Below are positions 1 to 7,611 of a DNA stretch of 36,267 nt, in pieces; the stretch's first letter is position 1, and each line of letters starts with the position of its first letter. Under the pieces are notes generated by a model, which saw only the letters and a program-made list of their open reading frames with translations, had not been told where the DNA came from and ran no database searches. The DNA lies in assembly GCA_019241495.1 (NCBI GenBank), contig JAFAWZ010000292.1, forward strand, positions 1 to 36,267. Direction: 5' to 3'. Origin of the DNA: Acidimicrobiales bacterium (GTDB lineage Bacteria; Actinomycetota; Acidimicrobiia; Acidimicrobiales; Palsa-688). The position numbers and the translations under genes are program-made.

Positions 1-1
1 G

Positions 2-2242
2 TGGGCCCACGACCAGGCGGCGCGGCGAGGAGCCGGTCACAGGGTCGAGTTCGAGATGCTGGAGGGCATGTCGCCTGCCGTGGCCGAGGCGGTGGCGGCC
101 CGTTTCGGCGCCCTCCGCCTCTATGCGCCGGTGGTGGCGCGCGGCGAGCTCGAGGCGGCCATCGCCTATCTCGTTCGCCGCCTGGATGAGAACAGCGGGG
201 CCGACAACTTCTTGGCCCATCAGTTCGGTATGGCCATCGATTCGGCTGCCTGGCGGGCCGAGGCCGACCGCTTCCGGCGGGCGGTTGCCAGGCGGGCCGA
301 ACCGCGGCCGCCGACCCGCCGCACCCAGGATCGGTCGGTTGATTTCTGGACAAAGGGTGACCATTTCTCCAACCAGCCCGACACGGACTTCACCCGCCCT
401 GCCAATCGACGGTGGGTCCGGGACTGGCTGACGCGGGTGAACGACGAGGGCCTGCCCGAGTACCGGCCGGTGGTGGCCGGCTCGGCGACCGGGGAGCCGG
501 CCGGCGAGGTCGGGGTGGACCCCAGCCGGTCGGGTGCCCCCGCCTACCGGTGGGCATCAGCGTCGGTCGACACGGTCGAGGCGGCCGTCGCCGCGGCCCG
601 GCTCGGTCAGGACGGCTGGGCCGGCCGCTCGCCGGCCGAGCGCCGGGAGGTGCTGCGCAATGCGGCCCGGGAGCTGTCCCGGGCCCGCGGCCGGCTGCTG
701 GCCGTGATGGCCGTCGAAGCGGGAAAGACCGTCCGCCAGGGTGATACCGAGGTCTCCGAGGCGGTCGACTTCGCGCTTTACTACGGAGAGCACATCCCTG
801 AGCCAGCGACGGGGTTCCGACCCTACGGCACGGTGGTGGTGGTGCCGCCGTGGAACTTCCCGTTGTCCATACCGGCGGGCGGCGTCCTCGCCGCGCTGGC
901 GGCCGGGAACACCGTCATCCTGAAGCCCGCACCGGAGACGGTGGCGGTGGCCGCCGAGCTGGCGCGGGTCCTGTGGGCCGCCGGCGTGCCCCCGGCTGCC
1001 CTCCACTTCGTGCCGTGCGTGGACGGCGACGCCAGCGGGCGTCTGATCACCCACCCCGATGTCGATGCGGTGGTGCTGACCGGGTCGTGGGACACCGCCC
1101 GCATGTTCCTCGAATGGAGGCCCACCCTGAACCTCCATGCCGAGACCAGCGGGAAGAACGCCATGGTTGTCACCGCCACCGCCGATCCTGACGAGGCCAT
1201 CGCCGATCTGGTGGCCTCCGCGTTCGGCCACGCCGGGCAGAAGTGCTCGGCCGCCAGCCTGGCCATCTTGGAGGCGGCGGTGTTCGACGACTCTCGTTTC
1301 TTGCGCCGGCTGGTCGACGCGGTGGAGAGCCTGCGAGTAGGACCGGCTCCCATCCCCTCCACCGTGATGGGGCCGCTCATCCGCCCTCCCGGAGGAGCTC
1401 TAGAGCGAGCGCTGCGCCACCTGGACGCCGGCGAGCGGTGGTTGGTGCCCCCCCGCCCGCTCGACGCTTCGGGCTACCTGTGGAAGCCCGGGGTCAAGGT
1501 CGGCGTGGAGCCCGGCTCGAGCTTTCACCAGACGGAGTGCTTCGGTCCCGTCCTCGGCGTGATGCGCGCCGCCGATCTCGACCAGGCGGTGGCCTGGCAG
1601 AACGCCACGCCCTACGGCCTGACCGCCGGCCTGCAGGCCCTGGACCCGGCCGAGATCGACCATTGGCGGGAGCGGGCCGAAGCCGGAAACCTGTACGTCA
1701 ACCGGGGCATGACCGGGGCCATGGTCAGGCGCCAACCGTTCGGGGGTTGGAAGCGGTCGGTGGTCGGTGCCGGCGCCAAAGCGGGCGGGCCCAACTACGT
1801 GGCCAGCCTGGGGACCTGGCCGGTGGCCGGCCCTCGGGATCCACGGCCCGCCTGGCCGTCTCTTGACCCGCCGAGCGACCCGAGCGGTCTGCGGGCCGAG
1901 TCGAACGTGTTCCGGTACCGGCCCCTGCGGCGCGTCGCCCTGTACGGCCACGACGCGCGGGCCGCGGCCGCGGCCCGCGCCCTCGGCGTCGACCTGGTCG
2001 AGATCGGCCGCATCGAGCAGGTCCCGGCTACGGGCGCCGACAAGCTGCGCCTCCTCGGCCATCTGGACGACGGCGTCTTGCGGGCCGCCCATCGGACCGG
2101 CCTGTGGGTCGACAGCACCCCTGTGTCCGCCGATCCCAAGCGAGAGCTGCTGCGCTGGGTGCGTGAACAGGCCCTCAGCGAGAGCCGGCACCGCCACGGG
2201 AACGTGACGCGCCGCCGGCCCGGGCTACTCGCCCGTCCATGA
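2..2242 (+). CDS. putA: Bifunctional proline dehydrogenase / delta-1-pyrroline-5-carboxylate dehydrogenase, 3' part
   Basis: Oxidises proline to glutamate through P5C. The gene is cut by the left edge of the window: the frame is open from base 2, and a conserved PRODH C-terminus (VEFEMLEGM, LYAPV, YLVRRLDEN) is read before the first internal ATG at 56. The aldehyde dehydrogenase domain spans about nt 490-1840, with the motif AGNTVILKPAPET, the general-base glutamate in NLHAETSGKN (codon 1142-1144) and the catalytic cysteine in HAGQKCSAA (codon 1244-1246). A tail of about 115 residues (from ESNVFRYRP to ESRHRHGN) matches the C-terminal segment of actinobacterial PutA-type enzymes. The stop overlaps the next start in ATGA, so the NUDIX gene is translationally coupled. 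Family and reaction are secure; total length and N-terminus cannot be seen. Confidence 0.93.
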   Translation, partial: WAHDQAARRGAGHRVEFEMLEGMSPAVAEAVAARFGALRLYAPVVARGELEAAIAYLVRRLDENSGADNFLAHQFGMAIDSAAWRAEADRFRRAVARRAEPRPPTRRTQDRSVDFWTKGDHFSNQPDTDFTRPANRRWVRDWLTRVNDEGLPEYRPVVAGSATGEPAGEVGVDPSRSGAPAYRWASASVDTVEAAVAAARLGQDGWAGRSPAERREVLRNAARELSRARGRLLAVMAVEAGKTVRQGDTEVSEAVDFALYYGEHIPEPATGFRPYGTVVVVPPWNFPLSIPAGGVLAALAAGNTVILKPAPETVAVAAELARVLWAAGVPPAALHFVPCVDGDASGRLITHPDVDAVVLTGSWDTARMFLEWRPTLNLHAETSGKNAMVVTATADPDEAIADLVASAFGHAGQKCSAASLAILEAAVFDDSRFLRRLVDAVESLRVGPAPIPSTVMGPLIRPPGGALERALRHLDAGERWLVPPRPLDASGYLWKPGVKVGVEPGSSFHQTECFGPVLGVMRAADLDQAVAWQNATPYGLTAGLQALDPAEIDHWRERAEAGNLYVNRGMTGAMVRRQPFGGWKRSVVGAGAKAGGPNYVASLGTWPVAGPRDPRPAWPSLDPPSDPSGLRAESNVFRYRPLRRVALYGHDARAAAAARALGVDLVEIGRIEQVPATGADKLRLLGHLDDGVLRAAHRTGLWVDSTPVSADPKRELLRWVREQALSESRHRHGNVTRRRPGLLARP

Positions 2243-2766
2243 CCCTCCTCCACACCGTGCGGGCCGCGGTCGTGGCCCGCCGGCCGGTGGACGGTCGAGA
2301 GGCGCGATCGCGCCACCAGATGCTGGTGGCGCTGGGCCGTTTGGCCCAGCCGTTCGATCGCGACGCCGACCTCACTCACGTGACCGGGTCGGCCGTGGTC
2401 CTCGGGCCGGCCGGTGTGCTGCTCCACCGCCACAAGCGCCTCGGCCTGTGGTTGCAGCCGGGTGGCCATCTCGAAGCGGGGGAGACCCCATGGGACGCGG
2501 CCCGGCGCGAGGCGGAGGAGGAGACCGGATTGTGCTTCGAGCCGTGGCCGGCCCCGCCGTCCCTGCTGCACCTCGACGTCCATGCCGGGGGCCGGGGCCA
2601 CACCCACCTCGACCTGCGCTACCTGCTCGAGGTGTCAGGTGACGACACGCCCAGGCCGCCCGGCGACGAAAGCCAGGACGTGCGCTGGTTCACCTGGCCC
2701 GACGCGCTGGCCCGGGCCGATCCGGGCCTCTCGGGCCTGCTTCGCCACCTCGTGGGCCACGTTTAG
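2239..2766 (+). CDS. NUDIX hydrolase
   Basis: A 175-residue NUDIX-fold pyrophosphohydrolase. The NUDIX box lies at residues 76-98 and reads G-x5-E-x7-REAEEETGL, with the metal-binding glutamates E91, E94 and E95; the hydrophobic position after RE is alanine rather than I/L/V. About 45 residues precede the core fold (LTHVTGSAVVL). The start ATG shares four bases with the putA stop, so the two are probably co-transcribed. The substrate cannot be read from the sequence; nucleotide-sugar, ADP-ribose-type or housecleaning roles are all possible. Its stop codon lies next to the palindromic element that fills the gap to the convergent thioesterase gene. Confidence 0.9.
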   Translation: MTLLHTVRAAVVARRPVDGREARSRHQMLVALGRLAQPFDRDADLTHVTGSAVVLGPAGVLLHRHKRLGLWLQPGGHLEAGETPWDAARREAEEETGLCFEPWPAPPSLLHLDVHAGGRGHTHLDLRYLLEVSGDDTPRPPGDESQDVRWFTWPDALARADPGLSGLLRHLVGHV

Positions 2767-2767
2767 C

Positions 2768-2909
2768 GCCCGCCACAGGACTGGCTTGGACGAAGAGGAG
2801 GCGGCGGCACTCGCGATGTGCCAGGGTTGCCGAGCCCTATCAGGAGATTTTCGATCGAAAGAACAGTGCCGCCGCCCCCCTCTTCGTTTACTCAGGTCCT
2901 GTGGCGGGC
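2768..2909. repeat. 142-bp nested palindromic element between convergent genes
   Basis: Two nested arm pairs. The outer arms GCCCGCCACAGGAC (2768-2781) and GTCCTGTGGCGGGC (2896-2909) pair perfectly. After a 9-nt internal loop on each side, the inner arms 2791-2811 and 2865-2886 pair with one extra base on the right. The central 53 nt contain a short stem (AGGGTT with AGCCCT) and the perfect palindrome TTTCGATCGAAA (2849-2860). It fills nearly the whole gap between the NUDIX stop (2766) and the thioesterase stop (2912). It could act as a bidirectional terminator or be a MITE/REP-like unit, and it is built like the element at 15.7 kb. Confidence 0.8.
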
Positions 2910-2911
2910 AC

Positions 2912-3697
2912 TTAGGCTGCCTGGACGGGCCGGAGGAGCACCTCCTGGGCCACCGTGGCCAGGTGGGTGCCGTCGGGGGTGTACACCTGGCCTATGGCCA
3001 GGCCACGCGGGGTACCGACGCCTTCGCAGTGGAAGTCGTGGAGCTGCCAGTCGTTACCGCAGACCGCTCCGTCGCCGCTCGCGATGGGCCGGTGGAACCA
3101 GATGGCGTGATCCAGGCTGGTGCTCTCCCAGTGCTTCCCGGTCACCCCGTCGGCGGTCTGGCGTTGCGACACGACCGCGTCGGTGGCCAGGTCGTCGGAG
3201 AGGTAGGCGAGGGCGGCCGCGGCGAGGACGGGGTCGTCGGCTGGCGCCTGGGGCACCCGCAGCCAGGCGGTGGCCCGGCCGTCCGCCTCACTGATGTAGC
3301 GGCGGTCGAAGATGGAGATCCAGCTGTCGTTGGCCATGCCGTCGGGCGGCGGGACGTCGGGGAACGGCGAGCCCAGCACGTAGCGCTCGGTCGGCTCGGC
3401 GTGGAAGGAGGCCGACATGTGGAAGATGGCACCGCGCGACTGGCGGGCGACCACGGCCCGGGTGACGAAGTTGCGCCCGTTGCGGAGCCGGTCCACGTCG
3501 AAGCGGATCGGCTCGTCGGCGTCACCCCGGCGGATGAAGTAGGCATGGAGGCTGTGGATCCCGTAGGCGGGGTCGACGGTGGCCGCCGCCGCGCCGAGGG
3601 ACTGGGCCACGATCTGGCCGCCGAACAACCCGCCCCACGGGTAGCGCGGACCCCTCGCGATGTAAGAGTCGGGCTCGCGCTCGTTGAGCGTCATCAT
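2912..3697 (-). CDS. tesB: Acyl-CoA thioesterase II (TesB family)
   Basis: Hydrolyses acyl-CoA to free fatty acid and CoA with a double hot-dog fold. The 261 residues carry the N-terminal hot-dog signature YPWGGLFGGQIVAQSL (19-34), HAYFIRRGD, and the C-terminal half SLDHAIWFHRP. The expected catalytic residues are D196 (SLDHA), T229 (GVGTPRGLA) and Q251 (TVAQEVLLR). ATG 3697 is the first usable start: an in-frame TGA, which is the stop of the upstream gene, lies at 3742-3740, and the codons between contain no ATG, GTG or TTG. Those codons nevertheless read like family sequence (TGFLEMM), so the N-terminus may be slightly longer through an unusual start. Its own stop abuts the palindrome at 2768-2909. 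Confidence 0.9.
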   Translation of the reverse strand: MMTLNEREPDSYIARGPRYPWGGLFGGQIVAQSLGAAAATVDPAYGIHSLHAYFIRRGDADEPIRFDVDRLRNGRNFVTRAVVARQSRGAIFHMSASFHAEPTERYVLGSPFPDVPPPDGMANDSWISIFDRRYISEADGRATAWLRVPQAPADDPVLAAAALAYLSDDLATDAVVSQRQTADGVTGKHWESTSLDHAIWFHRPIASGDGAVCGNDWQLHDFHCEGVGTPRGLAIGQVYTPDGTHLATVAQEVLLRPVQAA

Positions 3698-3739
3698 CTC
3701 GAGGAAGCCGGTCCTCGCGGGTGCCTGATCGGGGATCGG

Positions 3740-3943
3740 TCAGTCCTTGGTGGCTACATGGTTGGGAACCACGTGCAAGGCCGGCTCGAAGCGTCCGACC
3801 TCCAGGTCGGCCGCATCACGCCTCTGGGCCGCCACGAGCTCGTCGCGGCAGGCGCGGCACGGTCCCCAGAAGCGCTCGGTGACTGTGCCGCCGCAACGCG
3901 GGCAGTCGAACTCCTCGACGTCGAGCTCTCCGGAGGTGGGCAC
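3740..3943 (-). CDS. Small zinc-ribbon protein of unknown function
   Basis: A 67-residue protein with one treble-clef or zinc-ribbon-like set of cysteines, C14-x2-C17 and C29-x2-C32 (CPRCGG, CRAC), followed by an acidic and hydrophobic tail ending HVATKD. GTG 3943 is chosen because the longer in-frame extension would run 200 bp into the Rpf gene and there reads as low-complexity antisense-style sequence. The gene lies between rpf (28 bp upstream) and tesB (42 bp downstream, same strand), so it may be co-transcribed with both. I do not recognise the family; a single ribbon this small suggests protein or nucleic-acid binding, but that is inference. Confidence 0.6.
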   Translation of the reverse strand: MPTSGELDVEEFDCPRCGGTVTERFWGPCRACRDELVAAQRRDAADLEVGRFEPALHVVPNHVATKD

Positions 3944-3971
3944 GGGTAGATGGTAGGCCGGGTCAGCTCTC

Positions 3972-4982
3972 TCAGGTGAGGCCCAGCGCTGCCGCGCAAG
4001 CCGGCCATTGGCCCCACCCGGCCTCGGCCTGGAGCTTCTGGGCCGCCTCGTCCTGCATACCGGGCGGCTCCTGGTCGGGGCGGCCCGGGAAGCCGAGGTT
4101 GTTCCAGGTGTCGGGGCTGAACTGGTAGGCGCCGTAGAACCCGTTGCCGGTGTTGGCCTGGTAGTTGTCACCCGACTCGCATTGGCGCAGCTGGAGCCAT
4201 ACCCCTCCCGCCCCGCCGTTGTCGGCGGGGGGAGGAGGCGGGGCCGGCGAGACCAGAGTCTGCACGGTGCTCACCAGCCCGTTGTTGACCGGGGCGCCCT
4301 GGGAGGGGGGAGAGGTCCGGGTCTGCTGGATCGCGGTCTGGGCCGCTTTGGCGTCGGCTTCGGCCCGGGCGGCCAACAGCTCGGAAAGTTGGGACTGGAC
4401 GGCGTCGAGCTGGGCCTGCACCGTCTCGGCCTCGCCGAGGGCGGCCTGGCGGGCCGCGTCGGCGGCTCGCACCGCCGCCTGACTGGCCCGTAGCTCCGAA
4501 TCTAGGGCGGCCGAAGCGGCGGCGATGTTCGCCACTTGGGCCCGGTACTGGTCGACCACCTCGCTCACGTCGCCGGCTGCGATCTGGAGGTACTCGGCCC
4601 GCACCGCCGGGTCCTCGGTACCCCCCAATCTCCGGCTGCCACTGGGAGCGTTCGATGCATTTCCCGTGTAGCCGTTGATGGCGTCCTCACGCAGGGCCTG
4701 GCGGGTGGTGTCGAGCTGGCTCTGGAACCGGGCCAACTGGGCGTGCCCGGCCGCCACCTGCTGAGTGAGCGATGCCGCCTGGGTGCTGGCCTGGTCGTAG
4801 GCGAGCGTGAGCTGGCGGATGTGGGCGGCGCCGGCCGCAGCCTGAACCTGCAGAGCTTGTAGCTGGGTCCTGGTCAGGCTGATCTGGTCGGCCCGGGCCG
4901 CACCGGCCACGGGCCAAGTGGCCGCGCCGAAGCAGACAACGGCGACAGTTAAGCCCGCCATCGTCTGCTCTACGGAACGCAC
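3972..4982 (-). CDS. Secreted resuscitation-promoting factor-like transglycosylase with coiled coil
   Basis: Exported peptidoglycan-cleaving protein of about 336 residues. A signal peptide (hydrophobic MAGLTVAVVCFGAATW, cleavage likely after AGAARA) is followed by about 170 residues of Ala/Gln/Glu-rich coiled coil, a Pro-rich linker (VSPAPPPPPADNGG), and a C-terminal Rpf/lysozyme-like domain from about residue 255. That domain has QLRQCESGDNY with the catalytic glutamate E269, GFYGAYQFSPDTW, and a closing WPACAAALGL. Coiled coil plus catalytic domain resembles secreted wall hydrolases of the RipA/Rpf type. GTG 4982 is chosen because it gives a short basic n-region; ATG 4961 is the alternative. 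The longer reading from 5216 crosses the promoter. A good promoter lies upstream. Confidence 0.88.
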   Translation of the reverse strand: MRSVEQTMAGLTVAVVCFGAATWPVAGAARADQISLTRTQLQALQVQAAAGAAHIRQLTLAYDQASTQAASLTQQVAAGHAQLARFQSQLDTTRQALREDAINGYTGNASNAPSGSRRLGGTEDPAVRAEYLQIAAGDVSEVVDQYRAQVANIAAASAALDSELRASQAAVRAADAARQAALGEAETVQAQLDAVQSQLSELLAARAEADAKAAQTAIQQTRTSPPSQGAPVNNGLVSTVQTLVSPAPPPPPADNGGAGGVWLQLRQCESGDNYQANTGNGFYGAYQFSPDTWNNLGFPGRPDQEPPGMQDEAAQKLQAEAGWGQWPACAAALGLT

Positions 4983-5065
4983 CCCCACTCTTCGAGACGG
5001 CGAAGGATTACCTGTCGGGGAGTCCGCCCGCACCAGCTTGGCGACGTGGAACAAGACGGGTCGAG

Positions 5066-5093
5066 ACCCTAGCCGACGGTTCCGGGACGTCAA
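5066..5093 (-). promoter_or_regulatory. Promoter of the Rpf-like gene
   Basis: On the minus strand, TTGACG (5093-5088) and TAGGGT (5071-5066) are separated by 16 nt, a good sigma-70-type match. Transcription would start near 5059, leaving a leader of about 77 nt before GTG 4982. That is too short for a typical c-di-AMP riboswitch. Confidence 0.6.
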
Positions 5094-5177
5094 AACGGGA
5101 GAGGCCCATGACCGCCCAGAGTGGTCGCTGGCGTGGTCGATTTGCCAGCCCGGCGCATAGTCGGTAGTCCAGATCGG

Positions 5178-6344
5178 GTGAGCCGTGCCCAGCCCCACCT
5201 GGTCGCCCGCCTGCAAGGCCTGGGGACCACGATCTTCGCCGAGATGTCCGCCCTGGCCGAGGCGACCGGTTCGATCAACCTGGGGCAGGGATTTCCCGAC
5301 ACCGACGGCCCGCCCGAGGTAGCCGAGGCGGCCGTCGCAGCCATCCGCACGGGCGTCAACCAGTACCCGCCCGGTCCGGGATCAGCCGATCTGCGAGCGG
5401 CCGTTGCCGAGCACCAGCTCCGGTTCTACGGCATCGAGCTGGATCCCGCCTCGCAGGTGCTCGTGACCGCCGGGGCGACCGAGGCGATAACCGCCGCTGT
5501 GCTGGCCCTCTGCGAGGTGGGCGACGAGGTGATCGCGTTCGAGCCGTTCTACGACTCGTACCCGGCCGCCGTCGCCCTGGCCGGGGCGCAGCTGCGGACC
5601 GTCCCCCTCGAGCCGCCCGGCTGGTCGTTCGATCCGGAGCGGCTGGTCCGGGCGGTGTCCTCCAGGACCCGGCTGGTACTGCTCAACAGCCCGCACAACC
5701 CGACCGGCAAGGTGTTCTCGCCCGCCGAGCTGGACGCCATCGCCGAGGTGTGCGTCGCCCGCGACCTCATCGCGCTCACCGACGAGGTCTACGAGCACCT
5801 CGTCTTCGACGGGCACCATCTGCCTTTGTCGTCGCGGCCTGGCATGGCCGAGCGCACCATCGCGGTCTCGAGCGCGGGCAAGACCTTCTCCTTCACCGGT
5901 TGGAAGATCGGCTGGGTGACCGGGCCGGAGCCGTTGTTGAACGCGGTGCGGACCGTCAAGCAGTTCCTGACCTATGTCAACGGGGCGCCCTTCCAGCCGG
6001 CGGTCGCGACCGGGTTGAGGCTGGGCGACGGCTATTTCTCGGCCGCCGCCCAGGCCCTCCGGCAGCGGCGGGACCGGCTGGAAGCGGGCCTGTCCGCCTC
6101 CGGATTCGCCGTGCACGTGCCGGCCGCCACCTACTTCGCCATGGCCGACGCCAGCCCGCTCGGCTACCGCGACGGTGTCCTCCTGTGCCAGGAGATGCCG
6201 AAGCGCTGCGGTGTCGTGGCCGTGCCAGCCGCCGCCTTCTATCCAGCCGCGGCAGGACCCAGCCCGCTGGTGCGCTTCGCCTTCTGCAAGCGGCCGGAGG
6301 TGCTCGACGAGGCGGTGCGCCGCCTGGCCCTCCTGGTCGGGTGA
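5178..6344 (+). CDS. dapC: PLP-dependent aminotransferase, N-succinyldiaminopimelate aminotransferase type
   Basis: Fold-type I class I/II aminotransferase of 388 residues, closely resembling mycobacterial DapC along its length: INLGQGFPDTDGPPEV near the N-terminus, GVNQYPPGPG, LLNSPHNPTGKVFSP, TDEVYEHLVFDG, and SSAGKTFSFTGWKIGW with the PLP-binding lysine K235. DapC makes N-succinyl-LL-2,6-diaminopimelate for lysine and peptidoglycan synthesis; related enzymes include kynurenine and methionine aminotransferases, so the exact substrate is inferred. GTG 5178 is chosen because the family begins VSRL/VSRAxPH a short distance before the FAEMSALA motif; the longer frame from 5121 has no family match. 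It is divergent from the Rpf gene, so two genes linked to wall synthesis or remodelling share one intergenic region. Confidence 0.88.
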   Translation: MSRAQPHLVARLQGLGTTIFAEMSALAEATGSINLGQGFPDTDGPPEVAEAAVAAIRTGVNQYPPGPGSADLRAAVAEHQLRFYGIELDPASQVLVTAGATEAITAAVLALCEVGDEVIAFEPFYDSYPAAVALAGAQLRTVPLEPPGWSFDPERLVRAVSSRTRLVLLNSPHNPTGKVFSPAELDAIAEVCVARDLIALTDEVYEHLVFDGHHLPLSSRPGMAERTIAVSSAGKTFSFTGWKIGWVTGPEPLLNAVRTVKQFLTYVNGAPFQPAVATGLRLGDGYFSAAAQALRQRRDRLEAGLSASGFAVHVPAATYFAMADASPLGYRDGVLLCQEMPKRCGVVAVPAAAFYPAAAGPSPLVRFAFCKRPEVLDEAVRRLALLVG

Positions 6345-6391
6345 GACACCCGCGGTCCTTTCGGTCGCTGCCATCCCTCCAGGGGTGAGAT

Positions 6392-6457
6392 CTTTGTGAC
6401 GCGTCAACTGCACTATTTGCGGATTTCGCGTCACAAAGAGGCGAACGCGTTACAAAG
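6392..6457. promoter_or_regulatory. Operator-like cluster: three copies of CGCGTnACAAAG
   Basis: CTTTGTGACGCG (6392-6403) and CGCGTCACAAAG (6427-6438) form a perfect 12-bp inverted repeat with a 23-nt spacer. A third copy, CGCGTTACAAAG (6446-6457), follows in direct orientation 19 bp after the second, and both direct copies continue AGG. The first copy contains the 10-bp palindrome TGACGCGTCA (6397-6406). The cluster lies 45-120 bp upstream of the crotonase-family start, a natural place for a repressor or activator. Confidence 0.55.
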
Positions 6458-6500
6458 AGGGTGCCCACCTCGGGTGCGGGGTTGGGTTTGACGGAACGGC

Positions 6501-6506
6501 TACGTT
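6501..6506 (+). promoter_or_regulatory. Leaderless-type -10 box for the crotonase-family gene
   Basis: TACGTT lies 8 nt before GTG 6515, which would place the transcription start at or beside the start codon. There is no Shine-Dalgarno sequence. Confidence 0.5.
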
Positions 6507-6514
6507 GACCGGCC

Positions 6515-7300
6515 GTGCCTGAGATCTTTGGTGATGTGAGCGTCGAGCTGGGTTCTGACTTCGTGGCCGAGGTCGAGATCCACCGGCCACCCAACAACTT
6601 CTTCGACGTCCACCTGATCCGCAGCCTGGCCGATGCCTACGACAGCTTGAGCGCGGGGCGCGTCTGCCGGGCCATCGTCGTTTGCTCAGAGGGCAAGCAC
6701 TTCTGCGCCGGGGCCGATTTCAACAACGAGAGCGACGCCGAGGCCCTCCCCGAAGAGGGGGCGGGTGGGCTCTACTACGAGGCGGTCCGGATGTTCCGGG
6801 CCGAGCTGCCGGTAGTGGCCGCAGTCCAGGGCGCGGCCATCGGCGGCGGGCTGGGTGTGGCCTGCTCCGCCGACTTCCGGGTCGGCGCCCCAGAAGCGCG
6901 CTTCGCGGCCAACTTCGCCCGCCTGGGCTTTCATCAGGGCTTCGCCTTGAGCGTGACGCTGCCCCAGATCGTGGGTTCGCAGGCGGCCCTGGAGATGCTC
7001 TATACGGGCCGAAGGATCCCGGGGGCGGAGGCCCATGCTCTCGGGCTGTGCGACCGGTTGGCCGCGTCAGCAGGTACGGTGCGCTCGGAGGCACGCGCTT
7101 TCGCGACGGAGATCGCCTCGTCGGGCCCCCTCGCGGTGCGGGCCATCCGCAAGACGATGCGGGGTCATCTGGCCGACGAGGTGGCCCGCATCACCCCGCT
7201 GGAGGACGCCGAGCAGATCACGCTGCGTACCACGGAGGACTTCGCGGAAGGGACCAGGGCGAGCCTCGAGCGGCGCGAACCGGTGTTCAGGGGCGTGTAG
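6515..7300 (+). CDS. Enoyl-CoA hydratase/isomerase (crotonase) family protein lacking both canonical glutamates
   Basis: A 261-residue crotonase-fold protein. The oxyanion-hole segments are clear: KHFCAGADF (about residues 63-71) and QGAAIGGGLGVA (about 107-118). In canonical enoyl-CoA hydratase two glutamates follow, one in GGxxE and one in QPExxxG. Here the equivalent positions read GGGLGVA (Gly) and AANFARLG (Phe), so the usual hydration mechanism is unlikely. The LGFHQGFALSVTLPQIVG segment is typical of a divergent crotonase subgroup. CoA-ester isomerase, hydrolase or decarboxylase activity is possible; the substrate is unknown. It starts with GTG close to a TAnnnT box and lies downstream of the three-copy operator cluster. 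Confidence 0.85.
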   Translation: MPEIFGDVSVELGSDFVAEVEIHRPPNNFFDVHLIRSLADAYDSLSAGRVCRAIVVCSEGKHFCAGADFNNESDAEALPEEGAGGLYYEAVRMFRAELPVVAAVQGAAIGGGLGVACSADFRVGAPEARFAANFARLGFHQGFALSVTLPQIVGSQAALEMLYTGRRIPGAEAHALGLCDRLAASAGTVRSEARAFATEIASSGPLAVRAIRKTMRGHLADEVARITPLEDAEQITLRTTEDFAEGTRASLERREPVFRGV

Positions 7301-7371
7301 CGGTTACGGCCGGGCGTGAGGTAGGCGCCGCCACGCTCCGGAGGAGGGGGGCATGTGGGGCGCCCGCCGGG

Positions 7372-7611
7372 TCAGTGTAAGCGGTGGTACACGCCGTAGC
7401 CGCCGAGCAGGACGGCGCCCAACAAGAGGACGGCCATGACGATGGCGAAGATGAAATCCGCTTTGCGGGTCTTCAGCGCATAGATGCCGAGAACCTGGGC
7501 CATCACCAGCAGGGCAGCCGCGACGTAGATCAGGGTCACCTGGTGGTGGGAGTCTTCCGGCCCGGCATCGGCGGGGAAGGCTAGCCGGGCGGGCCCGTAG
7601 AATCGCGGCAA
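7372..7611 (-). CDS. Small two-helix membrane protein
   Basis: Up to 79 residues with two clear transmembrane helices: about 27-44 (TLIYVAAALLVMAQVLGIYA) and about 53-72 (FIFAIVMAVLLLGAVLLGGY). A short basic loop (LKTRKAD) joins them and the C-terminus ends YHRLH. The longest reading starts at TTG 7611 inside the end of the NadD-like gene; GTG 7539 gives 55 residues beginning directly at the first helix and may be the real start. It is the last gene of an apparent ahcY, nadD-like, membrane-protein run. No family is recognised. The helical hairpin and positive loop suggest a small integral membrane protein with both termini on the same side. Confidence 0.6.
   Translation of the reverse strand: MPRFYGPARLAFPADAGPEDSHHQVTLIYVAAALLVMAQVLGIYALKTRKADFIFAIVMAVLLLGAVLLGGYGVYHRLH

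Noticed and set aside
2414-3949. A 511-residue plus-strand reading frame crossing three loci
   Set aside because: It runs in the wrong frame through NUDIX, across the palindrome and antisense to tesB; no motifs.
4983-5065. c-di-AMP riboswitch upstream of the Rpf gene
   Set aside because: The leader from the strong promoter is only about 77 nt and I find none of the conserved core segments.
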